Shown here piece by piece: positions 52,802-60,900 of a stretch of DNA of 64,000 bases. Source of the stretch: RYN-230 sp963717125. GTDB lineage: Bacteria > Actinomycetota > Actinomycetes > Streptosporangiales > Streptosporangiaceae. The notes beneath the pieces were generated by a model. The model saw nothing but the letters and a program-made list of their open reading frames with translations, was not told the DNA's origin and searched no databases. The stretch spans positions 1 through 64,000 of the forward strand of contig CAVQVG010000006.1 in the NCBI GenBank assembly GCA_963717125.1, read 5' to 3'. Each line of letters opens with the position of its first letter. Within the stretch, counting starts at the first letter, position 1. The position numbers and the translations under genes are program-made.

Positions 52802-53113
52802 CTATGCTGCGGTGAGCCGGCTTGGGAGCATCAGCGGCGTGGCCGTGCCCCGGTCGGCGGGACCCATGAGCGAGACCATCGTGCCGCGATCGGCGGGACC
52901 CAGCAGCGGGGTAACGGTGGCGGGGGCGGCCGGGCCCATCAGCGGGGTAATGGTGCCCGCTGTGGCTGGGCCCATCAGCGGGCTGGCGCTACCGCGGTCA
53001 GCGGGACCCATGAGGGGGACCGCTGTACCTCGCTCATCGGCTCGGTCAAGGATGAACCTGGGCAGGGAGATCTCAGGGACCTCGACGTCTGGGTATGGAC
53101 TCCGGGTGTTCAT
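52802..53113 (-). CDS. 103-residue peptide with six 12-residue repeats
   Basis: ATG 53113 follows AAAGGAAACGCA. A 28-residue leader (TRSPYPDVEVPEISLPRF, then ILDRADER) is followed by six units of 12 residues at 29-100: GTAVPLMGPADR, GSASPLMGPATA, GTITPLMGPAAP, ATVTPLLGPADR, GTMVSLMGPADR and a degenerate GTATPLMLPSRL. Codons differ between units (for example PLMGP as CCCCTCATGGGTCCC or CCGCTGATGGGCCCG), so protein sequence, not DNA, is kept alike. It starts 17 bp after the membrane-protein gene, same strand. Leader plus repeated core recalls precursors of ribosomal peptides, but no modifying enzyme is adjacent. The leader also looks like an acyl-CoA ligase N-terminus, so decay of such a gene is an alternative. 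Confidence 0.7.
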   Translation of the reverse strand: MNTRSPYPDVEVPEISLPRFILDRADERGTAVPLMGPADRGSASPLMGPATAGTITPLMGPAAPATVTPLLGPADRGTMVSLMGPADRGTATPLMLPSRLTAA

Positions 53114-53130
53114 TGCGTTTCCTTTCTCCG

Positions 53131-53886
53131 CTATCTCGCGACGGCGGTGAGCGGGGCGGTGCTTGGCAGCGGTGCTCGTCGGGCTCTGCGCAGCGCGGAC
53201 ACCGACGTGATGTGCAGGGCGAACAGCAGCGGCACGGCGGCTGTCGGGATCAGCGCGAGCGGGAGCTCGCTGATCGGCGCCCCGGACGGGGTGGTGTTGA
53301 TCAGCTGGAATCCGGTGAGGGTGCCGAGGGTCAGGGCCACGATCAGATCGGTCATGCCGAACGCGTTGAACCACAAGGCGGTGCGGCGGCCGGTGCCCTG
53401 CGCGAGCCTGAACGCGACCAGCGGCGCGGCGATACCGGCAGCGACGTCGCCCAGGCCCGCGGGCAGCGCGAACAGCGCGGGCAGATAGCCGAGGGCCATG
53501 ATGGCCAGGAAGGCCGTCCCCTCGGCCGCCCGGAACGAATGCGGGAGCTCCAGGCGGGCCGACATGCCCGGCGCCGTCAGGGCGCGGGCCACCACCGGGA
53601 TCCGGCGCAGTGCCAGCAGCGTGCCGAAGAAGCCGGCCACCGCGACCGGCATCCACGGCACCCCGTGGCCGAGCCGCGCGTGGTACCAGCCGTGACCGGC
53701 GATGACCGCGCTGGCGGTGAACCAGCCGCCGAGCACGAGGGCTGCGCCGCCGGCGAGCAGCGCCGCCCGCGTCCGGCCCAGGCCAGCGCGCACCGCGCCG
53801 CCGTAGAGCACGACGCAGGTCGCGGCCGGGATCGCGATGATTGCGGCGATGGTGATCGCCCACAGATAACCAGGCGGGTCGTACAT
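53131..53886 (-). CDS. polytopic membrane protein upstream of the repeat peptide
   Basis: 251 residues from ATG 53886 after AGGAGGATGTC, about seven to eight helices (AITIAAIIAIPAATCVVLYGG, ALLAGGAALVLGGWFTASAVIAG, GTAFLAIMALGYLPALFALPAGLGDVAAGIAAPLVAF, LALIPTAAVPLLFALHITSVSAL). Family not recognised. It shares an operon with the repeat peptide and a promoter region with the divergent HxlR gene. Confidence 0.8.
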   Translation of the reverse strand: MYDPPGYLWAITIAAIIAIPAATCVVLYGGAVRAGLGRTRAALLAGGAALVLGGWFTASAVIAGHGWYHARLGHGVPWMPVAVAGFFGTLLALRRIPVVARALTAPGMSARLELPHSFRAAEGTAFLAIMALGYLPALFALPAGLGDVAAGIAAPLVAFRLAQGTGRRTALWFNAFGMTDLIVALTLGTLTGFQLINTTPSGAPISELPLALIPTAAVPLLFALHITSVSALRRARRAPLPSTAPLTAVAR

Positions 53887-53923
53887 GACATCCTCCTGCG
53901 ATCGAGTTGAATATCTACAAGAT

Positions 53924-53956
53924 AGTATGTTGCATATAGTATCTGTCAACTAGTAT
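53924..53956. promoter_or_regulatory. three AGTAT motifs spaced 14 bp, candidate HxlR sites
   Basis: AGTAT at 53924, 53938 and 53952, with flanking GATA/TATC bases, in the AT-rich divergent promoter between the membrane-protein operon and the HxlR gene; the last ends just before the HxlR start codon. Confidence 0.55.
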
Positions 53957-53957
53957 C

Positions 53958-54626
53958 ATGGGGGACGTGACAAGGAACGTCCGTACCTACGACCACTTCT
54001 GCCTGACCGCGCGCGCCCTGGAGCGCGTCGGCGACCGGTGGAGCCTGCTGGTGATCCGCGACCTGCTCACCGGCGACAAAAGGTTCACCGACCTGATGGA
54101 CCGCCTCGGCGGGATCACCCCCAAGACCCTCAGCCAGCGCCTGCGCGAGCTGGCGGACGCCGGGATCCTCACCGCCGACCGCGAGCCGGGGCGGCGGGAG
54201 GTCTGGTATCGCCTGACACCGGCCGGAGCCGACCTCGGCCCCGTCATCGACGCGCTCGGCCGGTGGGGGCTACAGCACGCCTGGCGGCGGCCCCGGGACG
54301 GCGAGCCGCTGCACGCCGAGCATCTGCTCCGCTCCGTTACCCGGGCCATCGACCTCCTCGCCGCCGGCGACCACGAACCAGCCCGCTGGCACTTCCGGCT
54401 CGACGGTGCGGACTACCTGGTCGAAAACGACGGCCACCAGTGGTCGCTCACCTCGGGGGCCCCACCCGCACGAGCCGACGTCACGATCACCGCGACCCCC
54501 CGGGCCCTGACCGCCCTCATCTTTACCGGGTCAGACACCGGCATCGACATCACCGGCGAAACCGGGCCGGTCCAGCGATTCCGGCAACTGATCGGCACCA
54601 TGGCCACCGTCGTACAGCCCGCCTAA
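53958..54626 (+). CDS. HxlR-family transcriptional regulator
   Basis: 222 residues. CLTARALERVGDRWSLLVIRDLLTGDKRFTDLMDRLGGITPKTLSQRLRELADAGILTADREPGRREVWYRLTPAGADL is a full HxlR winged helix; a C-terminal SCP2-like domain (ADYLVENDGHQWSLTSGAPPARADVTITATPRALTALI) follows. ATG 53958 may be near-leaderless; GTG 53967 is an alternative. Confidence 0.92.
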   Translation: MGDVTRNVRTYDHFCLTARALERVGDRWSLLVIRDLLTGDKRFTDLMDRLGGITPKTLSQRLRELADAGILTADREPGRREVWYRLTPAGADLGPVIDALGRWGLQHAWRRPRDGEPLHAEHLLRSVTRAIDLLAAGDHEPARWHFRLDGADYLVENDGHQWSLTSGAPPARADVTITATPRALTALIFTGSDTGIDITGETGPVQRFRQLIGTMATVVQPA

Positions 54627-54641
54627 ACCGGAGCCGCCTAA

Positions 54642-54671
54642 GGAGGGGCCACCCGTCCGGGTGGCCCCTCC
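54642..54671. terminator. strong GC hairpin after the HxlR gene
   Basis: 13-bp perfect stem (GGAGGGGCCACCC with GGGTGGCCCCTCC) and a 4-base loop, 15 bp after the HxlR stop. Confidence 0.75.
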
Positions 54672-54744
54672 GCTACGCGCCGATGAGCGGCTAGACTTCA
54701 GGTTGCCAGTTCAACGTGCTCTGCTGTAACGGGCGCGGCCTCGG

Positions 54745-54764
54745 GAGGGTGTTCCAGCACCCTC
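54745..54764. terminator. hairpin between convergent genes
   Basis: GAGGGTG and CACCCTC with a 6-base loop, past the end of the SHOCT-like gene on the minus strand; likely terminator for that operon. Confidence 0.5.
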
Positions 54765-54791
54765 TCGGGGGTCCGTCCAACTGGACGGCGC

Positions 54792-55214
54792 CTACTCGCA
54801 GAAGACACGCACTTTGGCATCGGGCGAGTCGACCTCCACGGTCATCTCGTCGAGATGCTCCACAAGTGCCTCGAGCTGTGCTGGCTTGAGCTCTGTCAGG
54901 TCGAGCGGCACGCCCGACTTGTTCAGTTCGGTGTTGGCCCGATCCAGTGCCTGCGCCGGGATCAGGGCCGCCAGCTGTACCCCGGCTCGCAGCAGCTGCA
55001 GCGGCACCCGTATGTTGACCCGCGTCGGCTCGCCGTCGTCAAGGGCGTCCACCATCACCCGCAGGTACTTGGCTTTGCCCGTCGGCCGGGCGTCGAGACT
55101 CGACGCCGCCGGCGGCTGGTCCCGTTCGAGCGCGGCGATGAGCTGCTCCGCCTCCGCTGCGGTGACCTTGCCCTCCGCCAGCATGTCGAGGATGTCCTTG
55201 CGCTGTTCGTTCAT
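54792..55214 (-). CDS. SHOCT/YvlB-N-like regulatory protein
   Basis: 140 residues. NEQRKDILDMLAEGKVTAAEAEQLIAAL is the short helical SHOCT-like start found in envelope-stress or anti-sigma-related proteins; KAKYLRVMVDALDDGEPTRVNIRVPLQLLRAGVQLAALIP is the conserved second part. Last gene of a three-gene operon. Confidence 0.8.
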   Translation of the reverse strand: MNEQRKDILDMLAEGKVTAAEAEQLIAALERDQPPAASSLDARPTGKAKYLRVMVDALDDGEPTRVNIRVPLQLLRAGVQLAALIPAQALDRANTELNKSGVPLDLTELKPAQLEALVEHLDEMTVEVDSPDAKVRVFCE

Positions 55215-55225
55215 CGATTCCTCTC

Positions 55226-55483
55226 CTATCGGATAGTTACGAGCACAGCCGTACGGCCCTGCTCGACGTCAACCCGGGTGCCGGGCAACGCGGAGACGAT
55301 GCGCCAGCCGGTGCCGAGTGCCCGCACCGCACTGACGCGGTACACGAGACAGGCCACGGCCGCCACCAGTGCGGCCAGGACCACGACCGGTGAGAACACG
55401 AGCATCACGGGGAGTACCGGGACCCAGATCCGGATGGGACGACCGTCCGGGCGTTTGACTCGTACGGTCAGCAACTGCGGCAT
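55226..55483 (-). CDS. small membrane protein with DUF2089 partner
   Basis: 85 residues: a basic start (LLTVRVKRPDGRPIRIWVPV), one long hydrophobic hairpin (VMLVFSPVVVLAALVAAVACLVY) and a C-terminal beta segment. ATG 55483 overlaps the DUF2089 stop (ATGA). Function unknown. Confidence 0.75.
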   Translation of the reverse strand: MPQLLTVRVKRPDGRPIRIWVPVLPVMLVFSPVVVLAALVAAVACLVYRVSAVRALGTGWRIVSALPGTRVDVEQGRTAVLVTIR

Positions 55484-55860
55484 CACGTGCGACCCTCCAA
55501 TTCGGACAACGCCTGCTGTGCGGTGATCTCGTCGCGGCGCAACCGATCGATGATGTCGGCTCGCGACGGCGCCGGATCGGTCTCGACGAAGTCGAGCATC
55601 TGCGTGATCCGGTTCAGTCGTGATTTGATCGTCGGGTAGCTCACCCCGAAGATCCGCTCCATCTCCTTGATGGAACCGTGGCACCGCACGAACGCCGTGA
55701 CGAAGACCTGATCCTCGACGTTGAGCTGAGCCAGTTGCGGTAGCTCGAACTCGCCCTCGATCGCGACGCCGCTACCTGCCAGGCGCACCCGCTCGACGAC
55801 GAACGGCTGGCCCCGGGTCAGGTTCGTGAGTTCCTGCCAGTCCATCGCCTGCTCTGTCAT
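55483..55860 (-). CDS. DUF2089 family regulator
   Basis: 125 residues from ATG 55860. RGQPFVVERVRLAGSGVAIEGEFELPQLAQLNVEDQVFVTAFVRCHGSIKEMERIFGVSYPTIKSRLNRITQML is the DUF2089 pattern with a sigma-70 region 4-like helix-turn-helix. Such proteins act as regulators of the small membrane and SHOCT-like genes that follow. The AT-rich upstream region has AACTT-TCAAG-AAGTT. Confidence 0.85.
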   Translation of the reverse strand: MTEQAMDWQELTNLTRGQPFVVERVRLAGSGVAIEGEFELPQLAQLNVEDQVFVTAFVRCHGSIKEMERIFGVSYPTIKSRLNRITQMLDFVETDPAPSRADIIDRLRRDEITAQQALSELEGRT

Positions 55861-56058
55861 ATCTAAAGTTGTACCCGACACACCCTTAACTTTCAAGAAG
55901 TTGATCTTAATTTTTTTAAGCCACACGTCCTCCGGGCTCCTTGCTGGTCCGCCACCCCGCCCTGCCGCCCGGCACGGCCCGGCCGCTTCCGCTGCCGTCG
56001 AACAGGCAGCCTCGAGGGGTGCGCGCACGGCGAATTCCGGCCAGGTGGCTGTGTAAGG
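55861..56058. promoter_or_regulatory. AT-rich divergent promoter region
   Basis: The segment just right of the DUF2089 start is the most AT-rich stretch here (TTAATTTTTTTAAG), with a short dyad AACTT-TCAAG-AAGTT. It probably holds the DUF2089 promoter and, further right, that of the synthase cluster. No gene recognised. Confidence 0.5.
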
Positions 56059-56283
56059 ATGGGCGATATGACGTCGGAGCAGGCTCGGCCTCGACCTGGC
56101 CCAAGCACCGTGCTTCTTCGCGACGCCTGCGCCGGCACGTGCACTGCTCCCTCACCCGGGTACTGCCTCAGCAGCACTGGCGAGCCGTCGGCCTTAGCCG
56201 GACAGGCATTGCGCCGGCGGCTCGGGCCTGACCGCGTTCGCGCCGGAATGACGGCGGCAGTGCACCGGGCGCTGGCGCGATGA
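56059..56283 (+). CDS. small ORF translationally coupled to pfaD
   Basis: 74 residues from ATG 56059 (ATG 56068 also possible) with TAAGG before it. The stop overlaps the start of the PfaD gene (ATGA), which is the main support. Sequence is Arg/Pro-rich with three Cys and no known domain. May be a real coupling leader or chance. Confidence 0.4.
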   Translation: MGDMTSEQARPRPGPSTVLLRDACAGTCTAPSPGYCLSSTGEPSALAGQALRRRLGPDRVRAGMTAAVHRALAR

Positions 56284-57905
56284 CATCCGCCGCGCAGCCA
56301 GTCGCCGCAAGCTGGGCGCCGGGCTGGCGAGCGGGGCGGTGCCCGGCCGCGTTCGACGCGGACCAGATCGCGGCGCGCCTGCGGCGTGTGCGGGAGCCGG
56401 TGCACATCGTGAGCAGCGGGCCGGGCGGGGCGCTGGGCGTCGCTCTCGGCGGCGAGGTCACCACGTCTGACGCCGCCGACTGCCAGCTGGCCGGCACGCT
56501 GCCGCCGCTGTACCCGGAATGGCTGGGCGACCGCGCGTTCGGCGAGACGCACGGGGTGCGCTTTCCCTACATAGCCGGGGAGATGGCGCGCGGGATCGCC
56601 ACCACGCGGATGGTGATCACCATGGCTCGCGCGGAGATGCTGAGCATCTTCGGCGCCGCCGGGCTGGACCTGGGCGGCATCGAGCAGGCGGTTGATGAGC
56701 TCAGCGGCGCACTGGGCAGCCGGTACCCGTGGGGAGTGAACCTGATCTACTCACCGGCCGAGCCCGCGCTCGAGGAGCGCACGGCCGAGTTGCTGCTGCG
56801 CCGTGGGGTCCGAATCATTTCCGCATCGGCCTACATGGACATCACGCTGCCGCTCGCCCGGTGCGCGGCGGCCGGGCTGCGGCTCGACCCAGCGGGGCGG
56901 ATCGTGCGGCCCGTGCAGCTCTTCGCGAAGGTGTCCCGGCCCGAGGTGGCCGAGAAGTTCATGTCCCCCCCTCCGGCCGGGCTGCTCGCGGCGCTGGTGG
57001 CCCGCGGCCAGCTCACCGAGGACGAGGCCCGGCTGGCCGCGCTGGTGCCCGTCGCCGAGGATGTCACGGTCGAGGCGGATAGCGGCGGCCATACCGACAA
57101 CCAGCCGCTGGGCGCGATGCTCCCCGCGATCCTGGCGCTACGCGACGCCGTCACGGCCCGGCACCGGTACCGGTGCCGGATCAGGGTCGGCGCGGCCGGC
57201 GGGCTCGGCAGCCCGCACGCGCTGGCCGGCGCGTTCGCGCTTGGCGCCGCGTACGTGCTGACCGGCTCGGTGAACCAGCTTGCCGTCGAGTCAGGCGTGT
57301 CCGACGATGCCCGCGCGCTGCTCGCACAAGCTGATCTTGCGGACGTCATGATGGCGCCTGCCGCCGACATGTTCGAGATGGACGTCCAGGTCCAGGTGCT
57401 GCGGCGGGGAACCATGTTCGGCCCCCGCGCCCGCCGGCTGCATGAGGTCTACCGCGGCTACCCGTCCATCGAGGCCATTCCCGCGCCGCTGCGCGCCACG
57501 CTGGAACGCGACGTCCTGCACGCGAGCCTCGACGAGATCTGGGCGCAGACCCGCCATTTCTGGCAGCAGCGCGACCGGTCCCAGCTTGCGCGCGCCGAGC
57601 AGGACGGCAAGCACCGGATGGCGCTGATCTTCCGCTGGTACCTGGGCAGCTCCAGCCGCTGGGCGGTCGAGGGCGACACAACCCGGCGGACCGACTACCA
57701 GCTGTGGGCAGGACCGGCGGTGGGCGCGTTCAACCGCTGGACCGCCGGCAGTTTCCTCGCCGAAGCTCGTGAACGCAGCGTCACGCAGATCGCGCTCAAC
57801 CTGCTGGAGGGCGCGGCCATCATCACCCGGGCACATCAGGCGCGCACGTACGGGGTCCCGGTGCCCGCTGAGGCGTTCACGTTCGTCCCACGCCGGCTGG
57901 GCTGA
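56280..57905 (+). CDS. pfaD: PfaD-family FMN-dependent trans-acting enoyl reductase
   Basis: 541 residues. A PfaD-type protein with a nitronate-monooxygenase-like TIM barrel: GVRFPYIAGEMARGIATTRMVITMARAEMLSIFGAAGL, VNLIYSPAEPALEERTAELLLRRGVRIISASAYMDITLPL, RIRVGAAGGLGSPHALAGAFALGAAYVLTGSVNQL and ADVMMAPAADMFEMDVQVQVLRRGTMFGPRARRLHEVYR. The Gly-rich GAAGGLGSP loop binds the FMN phosphate. PfaD proteins reduce enoyl-ACP intermediates for PUFA and other iterative synthases; here it is the first gene rather than the last. Confidence 0.94.
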   Translation: MTSAAQPVAASWAPGWRAGRCPAAFDADQIAARLRRVREPVHIVSSGPGGALGVALGGEVTTSDAADCQLAGTLPPLYPEWLGDRAFGETHGVRFPYIAGEMARGIATTRMVITMARAEMLSIFGAAGLDLGGIEQAVDELSGALGSRYPWGVNLIYSPAEPALEERTAELLLRRGVRIISASAYMDITLPLARCAAAGLRLDPAGRIVRPVQLFAKVSRPEVAEKFMSPPPAGLLAALVARGQLTEDEARLAALVPVAEDVTVEADSGGHTDNQPLGAMLPAILALRDAVTARHRYRCRIRVGAAGGLGSPHALAGAFALGAAYVLTGSVNQLAVESGVSDDARALLAQADLADVMMAPAADMFEMDVQVQVLRRGTMFGPRARRLHEVYRGYPSIEAIPAPLRATLERDVLHASLDEIWAQTRHFWQQRDRSQLARAEQDGKHRMALIFRWYLGSSSRWAVEGDTTRRTDYQLWAGPAVGAFNRWTAGSFLAEARERSVTQIALNLLEGAAIITRAHQARTYGVPVPAEAFTFVPRRLG

Positions 57906-57939
57906 GACGCCGGCCGTCCGGGCAACCAGGGGAGGAAGC

Positions 57940-60900
57940 ATGGCATCCGATCGGATTCCGCGCCAGGTACCGATCGCCGTCGTCGGCATCGCCGCGTTCA
58001 TGCCAGGGTTGACCGACCTCGGCGGTTTCTGGCGCAACGTGCTCACCGGCCGGGATCTGATGACCGACGTGCCGGCCAGCCGGTGGCTTATCGAGGACTA
58101 CTACGACCCTGACCCGCGGGCCATGGACAAGACCTATGGCCGGCGGGAGCATTCCTGCCCGAAGTTGATTTCGACCCGGTGCGCTACGGCATCCCGCCGA
58201 ACAGCCTGCCCGCGATCGACACGAGCCAACTGCTGGCCCTCATGGTGGCCGAACGCCTCATCGCCGACTGCGCGGTCGGCCTGCCAGCGGACCGGGAGCG
58301 GGTCAGCGTGCTGCTCGGCGTGGCGCCGCTGCAGTTGCTGGTCGAATCCGCGGCCCGGCTCGATCGGCCAGTCTGGCTCAAGGCGCTGCGCGAGCACGGC
58401 CTGGCCGAGCCGCAGGCCCAGTCGATCTGCGACAGCATCGCGGCCGGGTTCACGCCCTGGCAGGAGGAGACGTTCCCGGGCCTGCTCAGCAACGTGGTGT
58501 CCGGCAGGATCGCGAACAAGTTCGATCTCCATGGCGCCAACCACACGACTGACGCCGCCTGCGCCAGTTCGCTCGCCGCGCTCTACTCCGCCGTCGCTGA
58601 CCTGTCGCTGCAGCGGTCCGACCTGGTGATCACCGGCGGCGTGGACACCTCCAACGACATCCCCATGTACCGGTGCTTCACCAGCACGCCGGCGCTGTCG
58701 CCGACAGGCGACTGCCGGCCGTTCTCGGCCGCGGCCGACGGGACGATGCTCGGCGAGGGCATCGTGATGTTCGCGCTCAAGCGGATCGCGGACGCCGAAC
58801 GCGACGGCGACCACGTGTACGCCGTTATCCGCGGCGTAGGCGCATCCTCCGATGGCCGCGGCACGGCCATCTACGCGCCGCTGCCAGCGGGCCAGGTGCG
58901 CGCGCTACAACGAGCGTACGAGTCGGCAGGCTACGGCCCGGAGACGGTCGAGCTGGTCGAGGCGCATGGCACGGGCACCGGCGCTGGCGACGCCGCCGAG
59001 TTCTCCGCCCTGGGCGAGGTCTTCGGTGCCGCTGGTCGGCCGGACCGTCAATGGTGCGCGCTCGGGTCGGTCAAGTCGCAGATAGGGCACACCAAGGCGG
59101 CCGCGGGCGCGGCTGGCATGCTCAAGGCGGTGCTCGCGCTGCAGCACAAGGTCCTGCCGCCCACGATCAAGGTCGACCGGCCCAACCCGGCGCTCGGCCT
59201 GGAGGGCAGCCCCTTCTACCTCAACACCGCGACGCGGCCGTGGGTGCGGCCTGCGGCCGGGGACGCCCATCCGCGCCGCGCGTCGGTGTCCAGCTTCGGG
59301 TTCGGCGGCACCAACTTTCATGTCGCGCTCGAGGAGTACGTGCCGGCATCAGGCTCGTCGGCAACCCCGCCGTGGCGGCTGCCCGCCGCCCCGACCGAGC
59401 TGATCCTCATCAGCGCGCCGTCGCCCGGCGCCCTGCTGGACCGAGCCAGGCAGCTTGACCTCGGGCGGACGCTGACCGACCTGGCCCGGCAGACGCTGGC
59501 TGAGTTTGACCACGAGGATCGGGCCCGGCTGGCCATCGTCGCCCGGGACACTGCCGACCTGGCCGCGAAGCTCGCCGACGCGGCGGCGCGGATCGAGGCC
59601 GGGCCGCCGCTCGCGCCGCAGGGGCAGGTGCACTACGGCAACGGCCCGCCCGCGCCCGGGCTGATCGGCTTCCTGTTCCCTGGCCAGGGCGCCCAGTACG
59701 TCGGGATGGGCGCCGATCTGGCGGTGCACCTGCCGCTGGCGCGCGCGGCGTGGGATGACGCGGCCGGGCACGAGCCTGGCGATCTCCCGCTGCATCGCGT
59801 CGTCTTCCCGCCGCCAGCGTTCAGCGACAGCGGGCACGCCGAGGCCGAGGGACGGCTGACCGCGACCGAGTGGGCTCAGCCCGCGCTGGCGGTGCACAGC
59901 GTGGCCTTGCTCGCCGTGCTCGCCAGGCTCGGGCTGAAGCCTGATTGCGTCGCCGGTCACAGCTTCGGCGAGCTGGTGGCGCTGCACGCGGGGGGTGCGT
60001 TCGGTGCCAATGCCCTGGTCCGGCTGGCGCGTAGCCGAGGTGAGCTGATGCGGGACGCGGCGGCGGTCCCCGGAGCGATGCTCGCCGTCACGGCCAGCCG
60101 GGACCAGGCTGAGGCCGCCGTCGCGGGCCTGCCGGATGTCTGGCTCGCCAACCACAACGCGCCGGAACAGGTCGTCTTCGCCGGCCCTCCGCAGGCACTG
60201 GACGCGGCCGCGGCCAAGCTCGCGGCTGAGGGGATAACCGCCGTCCGGCTGAGGGCGGCGACCGGGTTCCACAGCCCGCTCGTCGCGCCCGCGGCCGAGC
60301 CGTTTGCCGACATCTTGCGCCAGGCAGACATCCGGGCTCCGGCGCTCGACGTCTACGCCGGCCGCGATGCGCGCGTCTACCCGCCCGACCCGGCGGAGGT
60401 CCGCCGCGGCCTCACCGCACAGATCGCGGCTCCGGTCCAGTTCGTCGACGTGATCGAGGCGATGTATGCCCGTGGAGTGCGGACCTTCGTGGAGGTCGGT
60501 GCGGGCGCGGCGCTGTCTGGCCTGGTCGGCCACATCCTCGGCGACCGCGAGCACGTCGCCGTCAGCCTCGACCGCAGGCGGCAGCACGGCGTCACGAGCC
60601 TCCAAGACGGACTCGCCCAGCTGGCCGTCCGCGGGCTCTCGATCGACTTCGCCGCGCTCTCGGAGGAGTGCGCTGCGGCCGAAGACGGCCAGCCCGAGGA
60701 GCGCAGTAAGGCGGCGGTCACGATCGACGGCGGCAACTACGGCCGGCCCTACCCGCCTCAGGGCGGGCCGGCCGCGTTGCCGCCGCCGAACGCACCGGCA
60801 AGCTCGGCGTACGCGCTGGCCGACGCGCCGGCCCCGGCAGGCCCGCGGCAGCCGTCAGCTGAGCCGTCAGCCGAGCCGTCCGGGGCGCCTGGCCGGGAAC

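Noticed and set aside
52802..53113. CRISPR-like or DNA tandem repeat explanation for the repeat peptide
   Set aside because: Units differ by synonymous changes and are contiguous codons without spacers; it is a protein repeat.
55941..56231. Plus-strand open frame before the synthase cluster
   Set aside because: No start signal, Arg/Pro-rich and without family features; the coupled frame at 56059 is a better candidate.
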